From Sedimenticola_A sp040506895 (GTDB lineage Bacteria > Pseudomonadota > Gammaproteobacteria > Chromatiales > Chromatiaceae), in NCBI GenBank assembly GCA_040506895.1, contig JBEVVY010000001.1:2135073-2199072 (forward strand): a stretch of 64,000 bases of DNA, read 5' to 3'. Below the pieces are notes generated by a model. It made no database searches. It was not told the DNA's origin and was given only the letters and a program-made list of their open reading frames with translations. Made by a program: the position numbers and the translations under genes. Positions within the stretch are counted from its first letter, which is position 1, and each line of letters starts with the position of its first letter. Below are positions 9,159-19,710 of this stretch, piece after piece.

Positions 9159-9914
9159 GTGACAGAAAGAACAGACATACTCAGCGGGAAAGTCGCCCTG
9201 GTCACCGGCGCTGCCCATCGCATAGGCGCCACCATCGTGCGCACGCTTCATGGCGCGGGTATGGATGTGGCGCTTCACTACCGCAACTCGGAGAGCGCAG
9301 CGCAGGCGATCAAGACGGAACTGGAACAGACCAGGAGTGATTCGGTGCTGCTGGTGCAGGCTGACCTGCACGACACCTCGGCCCTGCCGGGTATCATTTC
9401 AGAGATCGAAAACTGGAGGGGCCGCCTGGACCTGCTGGTGAACAACGCCTCGAGCTTCTACCCCACCCCCTTGGAAGAGGCCGGCGAGCAGGCGTGGGAC
9501 GACCTCATCGGCAGCAACCTGAAGGCGCCTTTTTTTCTCGCCAAGGCCGCCGCGGCGCTGTTGCGCACCAACCGCGGCTGCATCGTCAACCTGGTGGATA
9601 TCCATGCCGAGCGCCCCCTGTCGGGACACCCCATCTACTCCATGGCCAAGGCGGGCAACGCCATGATGGTGAAGACACTGGCCCGGGAACTGGGCCCGGA
9701 AGTGCGCGTCAACGGCGTCGCGCCGGGGGCCATTCTCTGGCCGGAAGAGGGGCTGACCGACGATGCCAAGGAGACCATCCTCTCACGCACCGCGCTGAAA
9801 CGCCCCGGAGACCCGGACGACATCGCCCGCACGGTGCTGTTTCTGGCCCGCGAGGCGGAATACATCACCGGCCAGGTGATTGCCGTGGATGGCGGCCGTT
9901 CCGTCCAGCACTGA
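9159..9914 (+). CDS. Pteridine reductase (short-chain dehydrogenase)
   Basis: A 251-residue SDR enzyme. The cofactor motif GAAHRIGATI is near residues 17-26, NNAS follows, and the catalytic pair appears as YSMAKAG. The HRIG form of the glycine motif and the tail GGRSVQH are typical of bacterial pteridine reductases, which reduce dihydro- to tetrahydropterins or folates (FolM-like). The neighbouring folK-folB pair supports a folate role. A GTG 33 bases upstream is open but lies too near a TATACT hexamer at 9112-9117, so GTG 9159 is preferred. Confidence 0.88.
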   Translation: MTERTDILSGKVALVTGAAHRIGATIVRTLHGAGMDVALHYRNSESAAQAIKTELEQTRSDSVLLVQADLHDTSALPGIISEIENWRGRLDLLVNNASSFYPTPLEEAGEQAWDDLIGSNLKAPFFLAKAAAALLRTNRGCIVNLVDIHAERPLSGHPIYSMAKAGNAMMVKTLARELGPEVRVNGVAPGAILWPEEGLTDDAKETILSRTALKRPGDPDDIARTVLFLAREAEYITGQVIAVDGGRSVQH

Positions 9915-9920
9915 TCAGCA

Positions 9921-10409
9921 TCAGTACTCGAACGCCACCGGCCAGAGTTTCTGATCCGGGTCGTCGAACGCCTGCCAGAGCTGGGCGAAGCTCCTCCCCT
10001 CCACGGGATGGATCTCGTCGGGCGCCACTTCAGCCAGGGGCTGTAGCACGAAGGCGTACTTCAGGATCTCGTCTCTCGGCAGCTCCAGCTTGCCATCCTT
10101 CAGAACAGTGCCACCGTAGGTGAGCAGATCGATATCCAGTGTCCGGGGCGCAAACTTGTCACCGCCACGTACCCGGCCGTATCCCGCTTCGATCTCCCTG
10201 AAACGGGCCATCATCTCCTGGATCGGCTGCTCGCTGTCCAGGCCGACCACCAGGTTGTAGAAGGGGTCACCCTCGAACCCCACCGCCTCGCTCTCGAACA
10301 CCCGGGAGATCACCAGCGGGCCGAATTGTGCTTCCAGTGCCTTAAGGGCGCCCCGTATGTTGGCTTCCCGGTCGATATTGCTGCCGAGACTGAGCCAGAT
10401 TCTGGGCAT
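9921..10409 (-). CDS. folK: 2-amino-4-hydroxy-6-hydroxymethyldihydropteridine pyrophosphokinase
   Basis: A 162-residue HPPK that transfers pyrophosphate from ATP to 6-hydroxymethyl-dihydropterin in folate synthesis. The N-terminal SLGSNIDREANI and the family signature APRTLDIDLLTYGG (metal- and ATP-binding) are present. Length matches the E. coli protein. The start overlaps the folB stop by one base, so the pair is translationally coupled, and it converges with the pteridine reductase gene. Confidence 0.94.
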   Translation of the reverse strand: MPRIWLSLGSNIDREANIRGALKALEAQFGPLVISRVFESEAVGFEGDPFYNLVVGLDSEQPIQEMMARFREIEAGYGRVRGGDKFAPRTLDIDLLTYGGTVLKDGKLELPRDEILKYAFVLQPLAEVAPDEIHPVEGRSFAQLWQAFDDPDQKLWPVAFEY

Positions 10410-10762
10410 TAGCTGCTGCCTCTCTCGATGATCACACCCACATCCCTGGCACTGCTCACCGCACCGATCTTGTTGAGGGTGAGCTTGACCCAGGGTACGT
10501 TGAACTCTTCGATGACGATCTCCGCACAGCGCTCTGCCAGGGTCTCCACCAGCTGGAAACTGCTGGCCTCCACAAAGGCGATCAGGCGCTTGGAGACCGC
10601 CTTGTAATCCAGCGTGTCCTCGATACTGTCGCTGGCGGCGGCCTTGCGGATGTCCGCACCCATCTCCAGGTCGAGTACCACGGTCTGCTTGATCTCCCGC
10701 TCCCAGTCGTAGATACCGATAACGGTCTCAATCCGCAGGTCACGCAAAAAAACTATATCCAT
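10409..10762 (-). CDS. folB: Dihydroneopterin aldolase
   Basis: A 117-residue FolB that converts dihydroneopterin to hydroxymethyl-dihydropterin and glycolaldehyde, the step before FolK. The start MDIVFLRDLRIETVIGIYDWE and the conserved LVETLAERCAEIV helix are characteristic. It is the first gene of the leftward folB-folK pair. Confidence 0.94.
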   Translation of the reverse strand: MDIVFLRDLRIETVIGIYDWEREIKQTVVLDLEMGADIRKAAASDSIEDTLDYKAVSKRLIAFVEASSFQLVETLAERCAEIVIEEFNVPWVKLTLNKIGAVSSARDVGVIIERGSS

Positions 10763-10894
10763 AAAAAGGGCTTCCGGAATTGATTCGAACAGTTTGGCGA
10801 CAGTCTAAAGCAGTGCCGTTGAATAGCAACCCGACTTGACCCTCACCGCAGAGCACACACAGAATGCAACAGGAGACACCCGGGGATATGTATC

Positions 10895-11107
10895 GTGAAA
10901 CCCATTCTTGAATCGACCATCACCTGCCCCCACTGCGGTACCCGACGCCGCGAGCAGATGCCCACCGACGCCTGCCAGTGGTACTACGAATGTACCGGTT
11001 GCGGTAAACTGCTGCGTCCAAAACCCGGCGACTGCTGCGTATTCTGTTCCTATGGAACCGTTCCCTGTCCACCCGTACAGATGGACCCCGGCGGCTGTTG
11101 CACCTGA
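10895..11107 (+). CDS. Small GDCCVxC domain protein
   Basis: A 70-residue Cys-rich protein with ten cysteines. Two CxxC pairs (CPHC near residue 11 and CTGC near 33) form a zinc-ribbon-like N-terminus, followed by the signature GDCCVFCSYG at 44-53 and a C-terminal CC. The family is known as GDCCVxC domain (seleno)proteins; in some members a cysteine is replaced by selenocysteine, but here the codons are all ordinary Cys. Metal or mercury handling has been suggested for relatives but not shown. GTG 10895 is the only start giving the full frame. Confidence 0.8.
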   Translation: MKPILESTITCPHCGTRRREQMPTDACQWYYECTGCGKLLRPKPGDCCVFCSYGTVPCPPVQMDPGGCCT

Positions 11108-11130
11108 ATCAGAACATGCGGACCTGAGCC

Positions 11131-11739
11131 ATGATCGACACTCTATTAATACTGGGCGCCTACCTGCTGGGCTCCATCTCCAGCGCCATCATCGTCTGCA
11201 AGCTGATGGGATTGCCCGACCCGCGCACCGAGGGATCCAATAACCCGGGGGCCACCAACGTGCTGCGCATCGGCGGCAAGAAGGCGGCTGCCATCACCCT
11301 GCTGGGTGACAGCCTCAAGGGCTTCATTCCGGTACTCATTGCCAACCTGATGGGCGTGGACCCGATGGTCCTGGCCGGCGTCGCCCTGGCCGCTTTTCTG
11401 GGACACCTCTACCCTGTGTTCTTCGGCTTCAAGGGAGGCAAGGGTGTGGCCACAGCACTGGGTGTCCAGTTCGGGCTGGGCTGGCAGATCGGCGGGACGA
11501 TCGCCCTCCTCTGGCTGTTCATGGCCAAGGTGGTCAACATCAGCTCCCTCTCGGCCCTGGTCTCCATGGCCCTGGCCCCGATGGTGGTCTGGTATTTCTC
11601 GCCCTACCCTGAACTGGTGGGCATGCAGATCATCCTCTCGCTGATCCTCTTCTGGCGGCACCGCAGCAACATCCGCAACCTGCTGCAAGGATCGGAAGGC
11701 AAGATATCCAAGCAGTCGGGATCCGACTCCCCGGATTAG
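11131..11739 (+). CDS. plsY: Glycerol-3-phosphate acyltransferase PlsY
   Basis: A 202-residue polytopic inner-membrane enzyme that acylates glycerol-3-phosphate from acyl-phosphate. The three family motifs are visible: GSISSAIIVCKLMG near residue 11, GSNNPGATNVLRIGGKKA near 37, and GFKGGKGVATALG near 98. It lies 23 bases after the GDCCVxC gene and converges on tsaD with 2 bases between the stops. Confidence 0.95.
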   Translation: MIDTLLILGAYLLGSISSAIIVCKLMGLPDPRTEGSNNPGATNVLRIGGKKAAAITLLGDSLKGFIPVLIANLMGVDPMVLAGVALAAFLGHLYPVFFGFKGGKGVATALGVQFGLGWQIGGTIALLWLFMAKVVNISSLSALVSMALAPMVVWYFSPYPELVGMQIILSLILFWRHRSNIRNLLQGSEGKISKQSGSDSPD

Positions 11740-11741
11740 GC

Positions 11742-12776
11742 TCAGAGCGCGGGCAGATCCGCCATCGGCCAGCGGGGTTTTGCCCCGAACACCAGGGGCT
11801 CATGCTGCCCGGCATTGAGACGCTGCCAGCCGGCATAGGCGATCATCGCACCGTTATCGGTACAGAATTCGGGCCGCGGGTAGTAGGCACGTCCACCCTC
11901 TTTCTCCATGATCTCCTGGATCCGGGCCCGTAGGCGCTGGTTGGCACTCACCCCCCCGGCCAACACGAGGGTCTTCGAGCCGCTCTCGCGCACCGCCCGA
12001 CGGCACTTGATAGCCAGGGTCTCCACCACCGCATCCTCGAAAGCACGGGCGATATCCGCCTTCGTCCGCCCCTTTTCAAACGCCTCGCCCTCTTCCCGTT
12101 GCGCCTCCTGCAGGGTGTTCAGGGCGAAGGTCTTTAGGCCGCTGAAGCTGAAATCGAGCCCGGGGCGATCGGTCATCGGGCGGGGGAAACGGTAACGGCC
12201 CGGGTCGCCCTGCTCGGCCAGGCGCGCCAGCTCAGGCCCACCGGGATAGGGCAGACCCAGCAGCTTGGCGGTCTTGTCGAAGGCTTCTCCTGCGGCATCA
12301 TCCAGTGATTCGCCCAGCATCCGGTACTGGCCCACCCCGCGCACCTCCACCAGTTGGGTGTGCCCACCCGAGACCAGCAGGGCCACGAAGGGAAATTCCG
12401 GCGCCTCCGCCTCGAGCATCGGCGCCAGCAGGTGCCCCTCCATGTGGTGAACCCCGAGTGCCGGCACATCCCATGCCCAGGCCAGGGTACGGCCAATGGC
12501 ACCACCGACCAGCAGGGCACCCACCAGGCCGGGCCCGCTGGTATAGGCCACGGCGTCGATATCCCCCTTCTCCAGGCCCACATCAGCCAGCAGCCCGCGG
12601 ATCATCGGCAGTGTCTTGCGCACGTGGTCGCGGGAAGCCAGTTCCGGCACCACGCCACCGAACTCCGCATGCACGTCGGTCTGCGTGTAGACACGGTGGC
12701 CCAGCAGCCCGTTTTCGCCATCGTAGATGGCCACTCCAGTCTCGTCACAGGAGGTCTCGATACCCAGAACCCGCAT
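11742..12776 (-). CDS. tsaD: tRNA N6-adenosine threonylcarbamoyltransferase
   Basis: A 344-residue ASKHA-fold protein, catalytic subunit for t6A37 of ANN-decoding tRNAs. The start is MRVLGIETSCDETGVA, the metal-binding HMEGH motif is near residues 111-115, and GGVSAN is near the C-terminus. Length and motifs match TsaD/Gcp. It is divergent from rpsU, the classic gammaproteobacterial arrangement. Confidence 0.97.
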   Translation of the reverse strand: MRVLGIETSCDETGVAIYDGENGLLGHRVYTQTDVHAEFGGVVPELASRDHVRKTLPMIRGLLADVGLEKGDIDAVAYTSGPGLVGALLVGGAIGRTLAWAWDVPALGVHHMEGHLLAPMLEAEAPEFPFVALLVSGGHTQLVEVRGVGQYRMLGESLDDAAGEAFDKTAKLLGLPYPGGPELARLAEQGDPGRYRFPRPMTDRPGLDFSFSGLKTFALNTLQEAQREEGEAFEKGRTKADIARAFEDAVVETLAIKCRRAVRESGSKTLVLAGGVSANQRLRARIQEIMEKEGGRAYYPRPEFCTDNGAMIAYAGWQRLNAGQHEPLVFGAKPRWPMADLPAL

Positions 12777-12803
12777 TTACTCCGCCTTTTTCCCAATAAA
12801 ATT

Positions 12804-12832
12804 TTGCAAACTACCAAATCTGGCAGTAGAAT
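12804..12832 (+). promoter_or_regulatory. Sigma-70-type promoter for rpsU operon
   Basis: TTGCAA at 12804-12809 and TAGAAT at 12827-12832 are separated by exactly 17 bases, five of six matches to each consensus. The predicted start of transcription is about 45 bases before the rpsU start codon, in the tsaD-rpsU divergent gap. Confidence 0.65.
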
Positions 12833-12883
12833 TCGCGCTCTTATGCTTGACGCATTGTCAGAAACGAACTTTTGAGGTTACAA

Positions 12884-13099
12884 ATGCCCAACGTACGAGT
12901 CAAAGAAAACGAGCCCTTCGAAGTCGCACTTCGCCGCTTCAAGCGTGGCTGCGAGAAGGCCGGTATCCTGGCTGAAGTACGCCGTCGCGAATTCTACGAG
13001 AAGCCGACCGCTGAGCGTAAACGCAAAGCTGCCGCAGCAGTAAAGCGCCACCTGAAGAAGGTATCCCGCGAGAACCGTCGCTGGGAACGCCAGTACTGA
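12884..13099 (+). CDS. rpsU: 30S ribosomal protein S21
   Basis: A 71-residue basic protein starting MPNVRVKENEPFEVALRRFK, the standard bS21 sequence and length; it helps mRNA pairing with 16S rRNA during initiation. ATG 12884 is preceded by a tgagg site. It opens the macromolecular-synthesis operon. Confidence 0.98.
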   Translation: MPNVRVKENEPFEVALRRFKRGCEKAGILAEVRRREFYEKPTAERKRKAAAAVKRHLKKVSRENRRWERQY

Positions 13100-13137
13100 T
13101 CGAGCTGACCAAGACTCCACGCCACGACTGACCAGCC

Positions 13138-13581
13138 ATGCTGAAACAGCGCATCCAGGATGACATGAAAGCAGCCATGAAGGGCGGCGACAAGCCCCGC
13201 CTGGCCACTATTCGTCTCGTCATGGCAGCGATCAAGCAGCGCGAGGTCGACGAACGGATCGAGCTGAACGACGAGCAGGTACTGGCCGTTCTGGACAAGA
13301 TGGTCAAACAGCGCCGCGACTCCATCGCCCAGTACGAGCAGGCGGGGCGCACCGAGTTGGCCGACCAGGAGTCTTTCGAGATAGGCATTCTGCAGGAGTA
13401 CCTGCCGGAAGCCCTCGGCGAGGATGAGATCGCCGCCCTGGTCGCCGAAGCCATCGCCAACAGCGGCGCCGAGTCCATCCGCGACATGGGCAAGGTGATG
13501 GGACAGCTGAAACCGAAGGTCCAGGGCCGTGCTGACATGGGTGCAGTAAGCGCCCTGGTGAAGCAACAGCTCAACGGCTGA
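13138..13581 (+). CDS. GatB/YqeY domain protein
   Basis: A 147-residue YqeY-type protein, related to the tRNA-binding C-terminal domain of GatB. Conserved blocks are MKAAMKGGDKPRLATIRL, QRRDSIAQYEQAGR, and MGKVMGQLKPKVQGRADM. Its exact role is unknown, though fusion to GatB suggests tRNA binding. It sits between rpsU and dnaG, a common insertion in gammaproteobacteria. Confidence 0.93.
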   Translation: MLKQRIQDDMKAAMKGGDKPRLATIRLVMAAIKQREVDERIELNDEQVLAVLDKMVKQRRDSIAQYEQAGRTELADQESFEIGILQEYLPEALGEDEIAALVAEAIANSGAESIRDMGKVMGQLKPKVQGRADMGAVSALVKQQLNG

Positions 13582-13610
13582 CAACCTCTCAGCCGAACAA
13601 AGAAGCTTCA

Positions 13611-13640
13611 GTGCCGCAAGGCCCTGGGGCTTTTTTGCGT
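13611..13640 (+). terminator. Attenuator-like terminator between yqeY and dnaG
   Basis: Stem aaggcc (13618-13623) pairs with ggcttt (13628-13633) around a ctgg loop, extended by cgcaa / ttgcg, and runs into a six-T stretch. In E. coli a terminator between rpsU and dnaG lowers dnaG expression; this could play the same part. Confidence 0.55.
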
Positions 13641-13698
13641 TATGCAGATACCTCTGCTTAAATCCCTCAACGCTAAACGGACACCCTGAACAGGATAA

Positions 13699-15477
13699 AT
13701 GGCTGGACGAATCCCAGAACAGTTTATCGACGAACTGGTTAACCGGGCCGATATTGTCGACCTGATCAACAGCCGTGTGCCCCTGAAAAAAGCGGGTAAG
13801 GAGTACCAGGCCTGCTGTCCGTTCCATGACGAGAAAACCCCCTCCTTCACCGTAAGCCGCGAGAAACAGTTCTACCACTGCTTCGGCTGCGGCGCCCACG
13901 GCACCGCCATCGGGTTTCTCATGGAGTACGACAACCTGGGTTTCGTGGAGGCGGTGGAAGAACTCGCTTCGACCCTGGGACTGGAGGTACCGCGCGAGGC
14001 GGGGGATCGACCGGGCCCCGACTTCAAACCCCTCTACGAGGTGCTGGAGAAATCGGCACGCTACTACCAGTGGCAGCTGAGGAAACACCCCCAGGCCGGC
14101 CAGGCTGTCGACTACCTGAAGCAGCGGGGACTCAGCGGCGAGATCGCCAGTGAATTCGGCATCGGCTTTGCGCCACCAGGGTGGAACAACCTGGAAAAGG
14201 AGCTGGGCAGCGACAAGGAGCAGTCCCAGCGGCTGCTGACCACCGGCATGCTGACCCGCCCCGAAGAGGGTCGCGAGCCCTATGACCGCTTCAGGGAGCG
14301 CATCATGTTCCCCATCCGCAACCACCGGGGCCAGGTGATTGCCTTTGGCGGCCGCATACTGGGCGATGGCAAACCCAAGTACCTCAACTCCCCGGAAACC
14401 CCGGTATTCCACAAAGGACGGGAGCTCTACGGACTCTACGAGGCCCGCAAGCACCTGCGCAGGATCGACCGGCTGCTGGTGGTGGAAGGCTACATGGACG
14501 TGGTGGCCCTGGCCCAGTTCGGCATCCGCTATGCCGTGGCCACGCTTGGCACGGCGACCACACCCGAACACCTGGAGCGACTCTACCGCACCTGCCCCGA
14601 GATCGTCTTCTGCTTCGACGGGGACCGGGCCGGACGTGAGGCGGCCCAGAAAGCGCTCGAAACCGCGCTGCCCTTTATGCGCGACGGACGGGAATCGAGA
14701 TTCCTGTTCCTGCCCGAGGGCGAAGACCCGGACACCCTGATCCGCAAAGAGGGTGCAGAGCGGTTCGAAGAGCGCATCGGCAACGCCACCCCCCTCTCCG
14801 ACCACCTGTTCGACAGCCTGTCGGCCCAGGTGGACATGAGCTCTCTCGGCGGCAGGGCACGCCTCTCCGAACTGGCCAAGCCGATGCTCGAGAAGCTCCC
14901 AGGCGGGGTCTTCAGGGAGATGATGTACAAGCGTCTCAGCGAAAAGATCGGCCTTGAAGTCGGCACGCCCCAGAACCCGCAGACCAGCCGAAGAAAGGCA
15001 AAGACCGGCAACCGCACCTTCCTGGGTACCATGCCCCCGGTAAGGCGGGCCATCGCCCTGCTGATTTCCAATCCAACGCTGGCATCGCTGGAGGGGCTCC
15101 CGGATCAGTGGAAAGGCTCAAACCTGCCTGGCATCACACTTTTAAAAGAACTTCTTGAATTACTTCAATCCCAACCTAACCTTAGTACAGCGGCAGTGCT
15201 GGAGAGATGGCGAGACCGGGAGGATGGCAAACACCTGCGCAAGCTGGCCGGTGTGCTCATCGACCTGTCAGATGAAATGCAGGCCCGGGAGTTTGCGGAC
15301 ACCCTGAAGAGCCTCTCGAACCAGCACCTCGACCAGGAAGCTGAACTTTTACTCCAGAAAGCTGCCGAAAAGGGACTCGGCGGGCTCTCGCAGGAGGAAA
15401 AAGAGCGCCTGAACCAGGCACTTATGGAGAAAGCACGCCGCAAAAACGATTCCGCGGAGGTGGATGAAAGCCAATAA
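13699..15477 (+). CDS. dnaG: DNA primase
   Basis: A 592-residue primase that lays RNA primers at the replication fork. The CHC2 zinc finger is at residues about 39-65 (CPFHDEKTPSF, then FHCFGCG-type YHCFGCGAHG). The TOPRIM domain has VVEGYMDVVAL near residue 258 and the acidic FDGDRAGREAA. The C-terminal helicase-binding domain is present though divergent. Length matches the family (E. coli 581). Confidence 0.97.
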   Translation: MAGRIPEQFIDELVNRADIVDLINSRVPLKKAGKEYQACCPFHDEKTPSFTVSREKQFYHCFGCGAHGTAIGFLMEYDNLGFVEAVEELASTLGLEVPREAGDRPGPDFKPLYEVLEKSARYYQWQLRKHPQAGQAVDYLKQRGLSGEIASEFGIGFAPPGWNNLEKELGSDKEQSQRLLTTGMLTRPEEGREPYDRFRERIMFPIRNHRGQVIAFGGRILGDGKPKYLNSPETPVFHKGRELYGLYEARKHLRRIDRLLVVEGYMDVVALAQFGIRYAVATLGTATTPEHLERLYRTCPEIVFCFDGDRAGREAAQKALETALPFMRDGRESRFLFLPEGEDPDTLIRKEGAERFEERIGNATPLSDHLFDSLSAQVDMSSLGGRARLSELAKPMLEKLPGGVFREMMYKRLSEKIGLEVGTPQNPQTSRRKAKTGNRTFLGTMPPVRRAIALLISNPTLASLEGLPDQWKGSNLPGITLLKELLELLQSQPNLSTAAVLERWRDREDGKHLRKLAGVLIDLSDEMQAREFADTLKSLSNQHLDQEAELLLQKAAEKGLGGLSQEEKERLNQALMEKARRKNDSAEVDESQ

Positions 15478-15480
15478 CCA

Positions 15481-15489
15481 TGCTATAAT
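15481..15489 (+). promoter_or_regulatory. Extended -10 promoter before rpoD
   Basis: TGCTATAAT at 15481-15489 is a perfect extended -10 (TGn-TATAAT). The region 17 bases upstream has no good -35, as allowed for extended -10 promoters. It would give rpoD its own transcript in addition to read-through from dnaG. Confidence 0.55.
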
Positions 15490-15534
15490 TGGTGGCTTCG
15501 CATTTCATTCGCCCACTAATCTCTAAGGTTGGAA

Positions 15535-17361
<1,827 letters not shown>

Positions 17362-17377
17362 GATAGACTCGTTCACA

Positions 17378-17403
17378 GGGCCTATAGCTCAGTTGGGTGA
17401 GCC
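17378..17403 (+). pseudogene. 5' remnant of a tRNA-Ile2 copy
   Basis: Bases 17378-17396 repeat the first 19 bases of the intact tRNA at 17521 exactly, and a D-stem can still form to 17403. After that the sequence is unrelated: no anticodon arm, T-arm or acceptor 3' strand. It is therefore a truncated duplicate, left either by deletion in a tandem tRNA pair or by insertion of the palindromic segment that follows. Confidence 0.75.
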
Positions 17404-17408
17404 GGGAC

Positions 17409-17462
17409 CGTTTGTCCGGCGGACAAACGCAGCCCTGCGAACGACCGGCCATGGAGGGCCGG
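17409..17462. repeat. Two-hairpin REP-like palindromic segment
   Basis: A 9-base perfect stem lies at 17409-17417 with 17421-17429 (cgtttgtcc / ggacaaacg), and a second perfect stem at 17445-17450 with 17457-17462 (ccggcc / ggccgg). This paired-palindrome form is typical of repetitive extragenic elements. It lies between the tRNA remnant and the intact tRNA. Confidence 0.6.
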
Positions 17463-17520
17463 GCAGGAATACAACACCAGGGAAGGTTTAGTACACTATC
17501 GCACAATGTCACTACACAAA

Positions 17521-17597
17521 GGGCCTATAGCTCAGTTGGTTAGAGCAGTGGACTCATAATCCATTGGTCCCAGGTTCGAGTCCTGGTGGGCCCACCA
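17521..17597 (+). tRNA. ileX: tRNA-Ile2 (CAT anticodon, lysidine-modified)
   Basis: A 77-base cloverleaf with encoded CCA. Acceptor stem gggccta / tgggccc is fully paired (one G-T), D-stem gctc / gagc, anticodon stem gtgga / tccat with loop CTCATAA (anticodon CAT), and a perfect T-arm ccagg-ttcgagt-cctgg. CAT could mean elongator Met or Ile2. The C4-G69 and C5-G68 pairs, known TilS recognition features, and the location just after rpoD as for E. coli ileX favour Ile2. Confidence 0.85.
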
Positions 17598-17606
17598 ATC
17601 AATAAC

Positions 17607-17640
17607 AAGGAGTTAGGAGAAATCTTAACTCCTTTTTTTT
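17607..17640 (+). terminator. Rho-independent terminator after the tRNA
   Basis: Stem aaggagtta (17607-17615) pairs with taactcctt (17625-17633), followed by a run of T residues to 17640. It ends the rpoD-tRNA transcription unit. Confidence 0.85.
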
Positions 17641-17873
17641 ATTCTCCAGTGTATCTCTCAATCCATATTGCTCCTCAGATTCCAAGATCCCAGGAATAAT
17701 ATCTGCCCCGCCACACCAGGCGTCATCGATAACTGTTCTGTCGTCGAAGCGATTCTGCTTGCCCTCACGTTAACGAAATAATAGCGAAAAAAATCTTAGG
17801 CTGTAGAATTGATCCTGACTTGCGACGCCCCTAATGGAAGTCAGCCATAACCAAGAAAAAGGAATGACAAGTA

Positions 17874-19481
17874 GTGGCCGCCTCTGTAGTGAATCACATC
17901 ATAGGATCTCGTGTCGAGATAACCATCTTAGTACTCTATCTGCTTGCCGTCTTATATTGGCGTGCGAATATTCGAGAATACTATTGGAACAGGCTTGCAA
18001 TTATCTCTACTTCGATAAGTAGTATTGTGGCTTTCACCATCCTGCTGGCCGGCTCTATAACGTATTTACTCTATGGGTCGTATTTAGACCATATCGAGCC
18101 ATCCATCTCTGTCATCGCGGAACTCCTCAAACGCGATCAGCCTTTATACCATCCGCTTGATACCGGAAATAACGCCTACAGCCTGTTGTATGGCCCGCTT
18201 ATTTTTCAGGTCACCGCGGTATTTCAGCACTTTGCACCTTCCGTCCTGGGTTCCAAATTACCCGCTTTTATTGCATTTTGGGGGGCTTGCATTGCGATAC
18301 TTCTGGGCACCAGGAATATCTGGAAAAACCGAATTCTTACTATCGCCGTATATACACTGGCTGGCTATATCCTCTTATCACTTGGATATCACAATTATTG
18401 GAACAGGCCCGACCCATACTTATTGCTCTGCACTTCATTAGCAGTACTTGCCTATCTACGCCTCACACCCCTCGGCTCAGCAGTAGTCATTGGCGCTCTT
18501 GCAGGAATAGCTGCCGGCTTCAAGGTTCACGCCTTCCTTTACATTACTCCTCTTGCCCTATCTTTAGTGCTGTTGAGTTCAAATGAACATAAACGAGGAA
18601 GGATCTTATTGATTGGAATTGGATCAGCGATTGTTCTATTCCTTGTTCCGTTTCTAGATCCAAATGTCTCTCTAACAGCATATCTCGATTATCTGCTGAA
18701 CGCCTCAAAACATGGCTTGGTTTATCCACTGTTTTTGACCAACATGAAGCTGGCAGTAATTATCACCACTCCAGGGTTAATCTTGTTAATCGTCAGAAGA
18801 ATCACACTATCTGATCAAATTGAAGCGATTACCCTCCCTTTTGTAATATCAGTATTTGTTACTGCTGTAGTTTCAGCAAAAGCCGGCTCTGGCCCCCATC
18901 ATCTAATTCCGTTTATTCCGATTTCGGTAATTCTCAGTTTATATCTGGTTTCGAAATTCCATAATCATAAACTTGTCGGCCCCGCCATGTTTGCCGCTGT
19001 TGCTTTAACAATGAGCTCTTATGGAATGAAAGAAGCAAATGCAGTAGTAAAGCGCGCAAAACACGCATACAGCATTAACTCCACAATCACCGAAAAAATT
19101 CATGAGCTTCGAAAGATACAAACCGAGTATCCGAAAGCCGAAATGGGAATAGGCGGCATAAAGGAAAATGAAGACACATTTCTTAGAGTCGAGCTAATCC
19201 TACAAGGGGGCAATGCGACTGTAGAATTTGGCCCCTGGATGGACTTGCACTTCTCAGGAATACCCAAAAAGCGCCTCGACCCCCTGACGGCAGAGTGTGA
19301 AGTCCCCCAGTGGATCATTCCAAAGGAGTCAGATCCTTTTTCTCTTCCAAATGTCTTTATGAAAGCAGGCTCAAAGGAAAAATTGGTATCCGATGAGTTT
19401 CTTGCCAGTTTTACACGTAATTACAGCCAAGCGTACAAGGGATCATTCTACGATGTATGGAGCTGTACCAATATGAAATAG
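17874..19481 (+). CDS. Polytopic membrane protein, GT-C glycosyltransferase-like
   Basis: A 535-residue inner-membrane protein with about ten to twelve hydrophobic helices in the first 430 residues and a soluble tail of about 130 residues. An RPDP motif follows a helix near residue 180, in the position of conserved acidic-loop residues of GT-C-fold lipid-linked sugar transferases, but no specific family is certain. GTG 17874 follows an aagga site at 17859-17863. The gene is clearly AT-richer than its neighbours and uses AT-ending codons, which suggests horizontal acquisition. Substrate unknown. Confidence 0.7.
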   Translation: MAASVVNHIIGSRVEITILVLYLLAVLYWRANIREYYWNRLAIISTSISSIVAFTILLAGSITYLLYGSYLDHIEPSISVIAELLKRDQPLYHPLDTGNNAYSLLYGPLIFQVTAVFQHFAPSVLGSKLPAFIAFWGACIAILLGTRNIWKNRILTIAVYTLAGYILLSLGYHNYWNRPDPYLLLCTSLAVLAYLRLTPLGSAVVIGALAGIAAGFKVHAFLYITPLALSLVLLSSNEHKRGRILLIGIGSAIVLFLVPFLDPNVSLTAYLDYLLNASKHGLVYPLFLTNMKLAVIITTPGLILLIVRRITLSDQIEAITLPFVISVFVTAVVSAKAGSGPHHLIPFIPISVILSLYLVSKFHNHKLVGPAMFAAVALTMSSYGMKEANAVVKRAKHAYSINSTITEKIHELRKIQTEYPKAEMGIGGIKENEDTFLRVELILQGGNATVEFGPWMDLHFSGIPKKRLDPLTAECEVPQWIIPKESDPFSLPNVFMKAGSKEKLVSDEFLASFTRNYSQAYKGSFYDVWSCTNMK

Positions 19482-19710
19482 GACTCGGTTAAATATACTT
19501 CCCAGAAAGAATAAGCAGGATAGTGAGATATTATGTGACTGGCAGATACACACCAGCATGGCAACTTTATCAATCACTCTTAGAGCAGAGAGGAGCCACG
19601 TTCATCCACAGCCCTTACATTTTCACTACTTTGTAGACAGCCGTGACGGCTTGATGGGGAAGATAAATGTAAATAGGATCTTTTTCTCGCATGCTTGGGG
19701 ATGAGGACCT

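Noticed and set aside
17521..17597. Elongator tRNA-Met for the CAT anticodon
   Set aside because: C4-G69 and C5-G68 and the position after rpoD favour tRNA-Ile2; not fully excluded.
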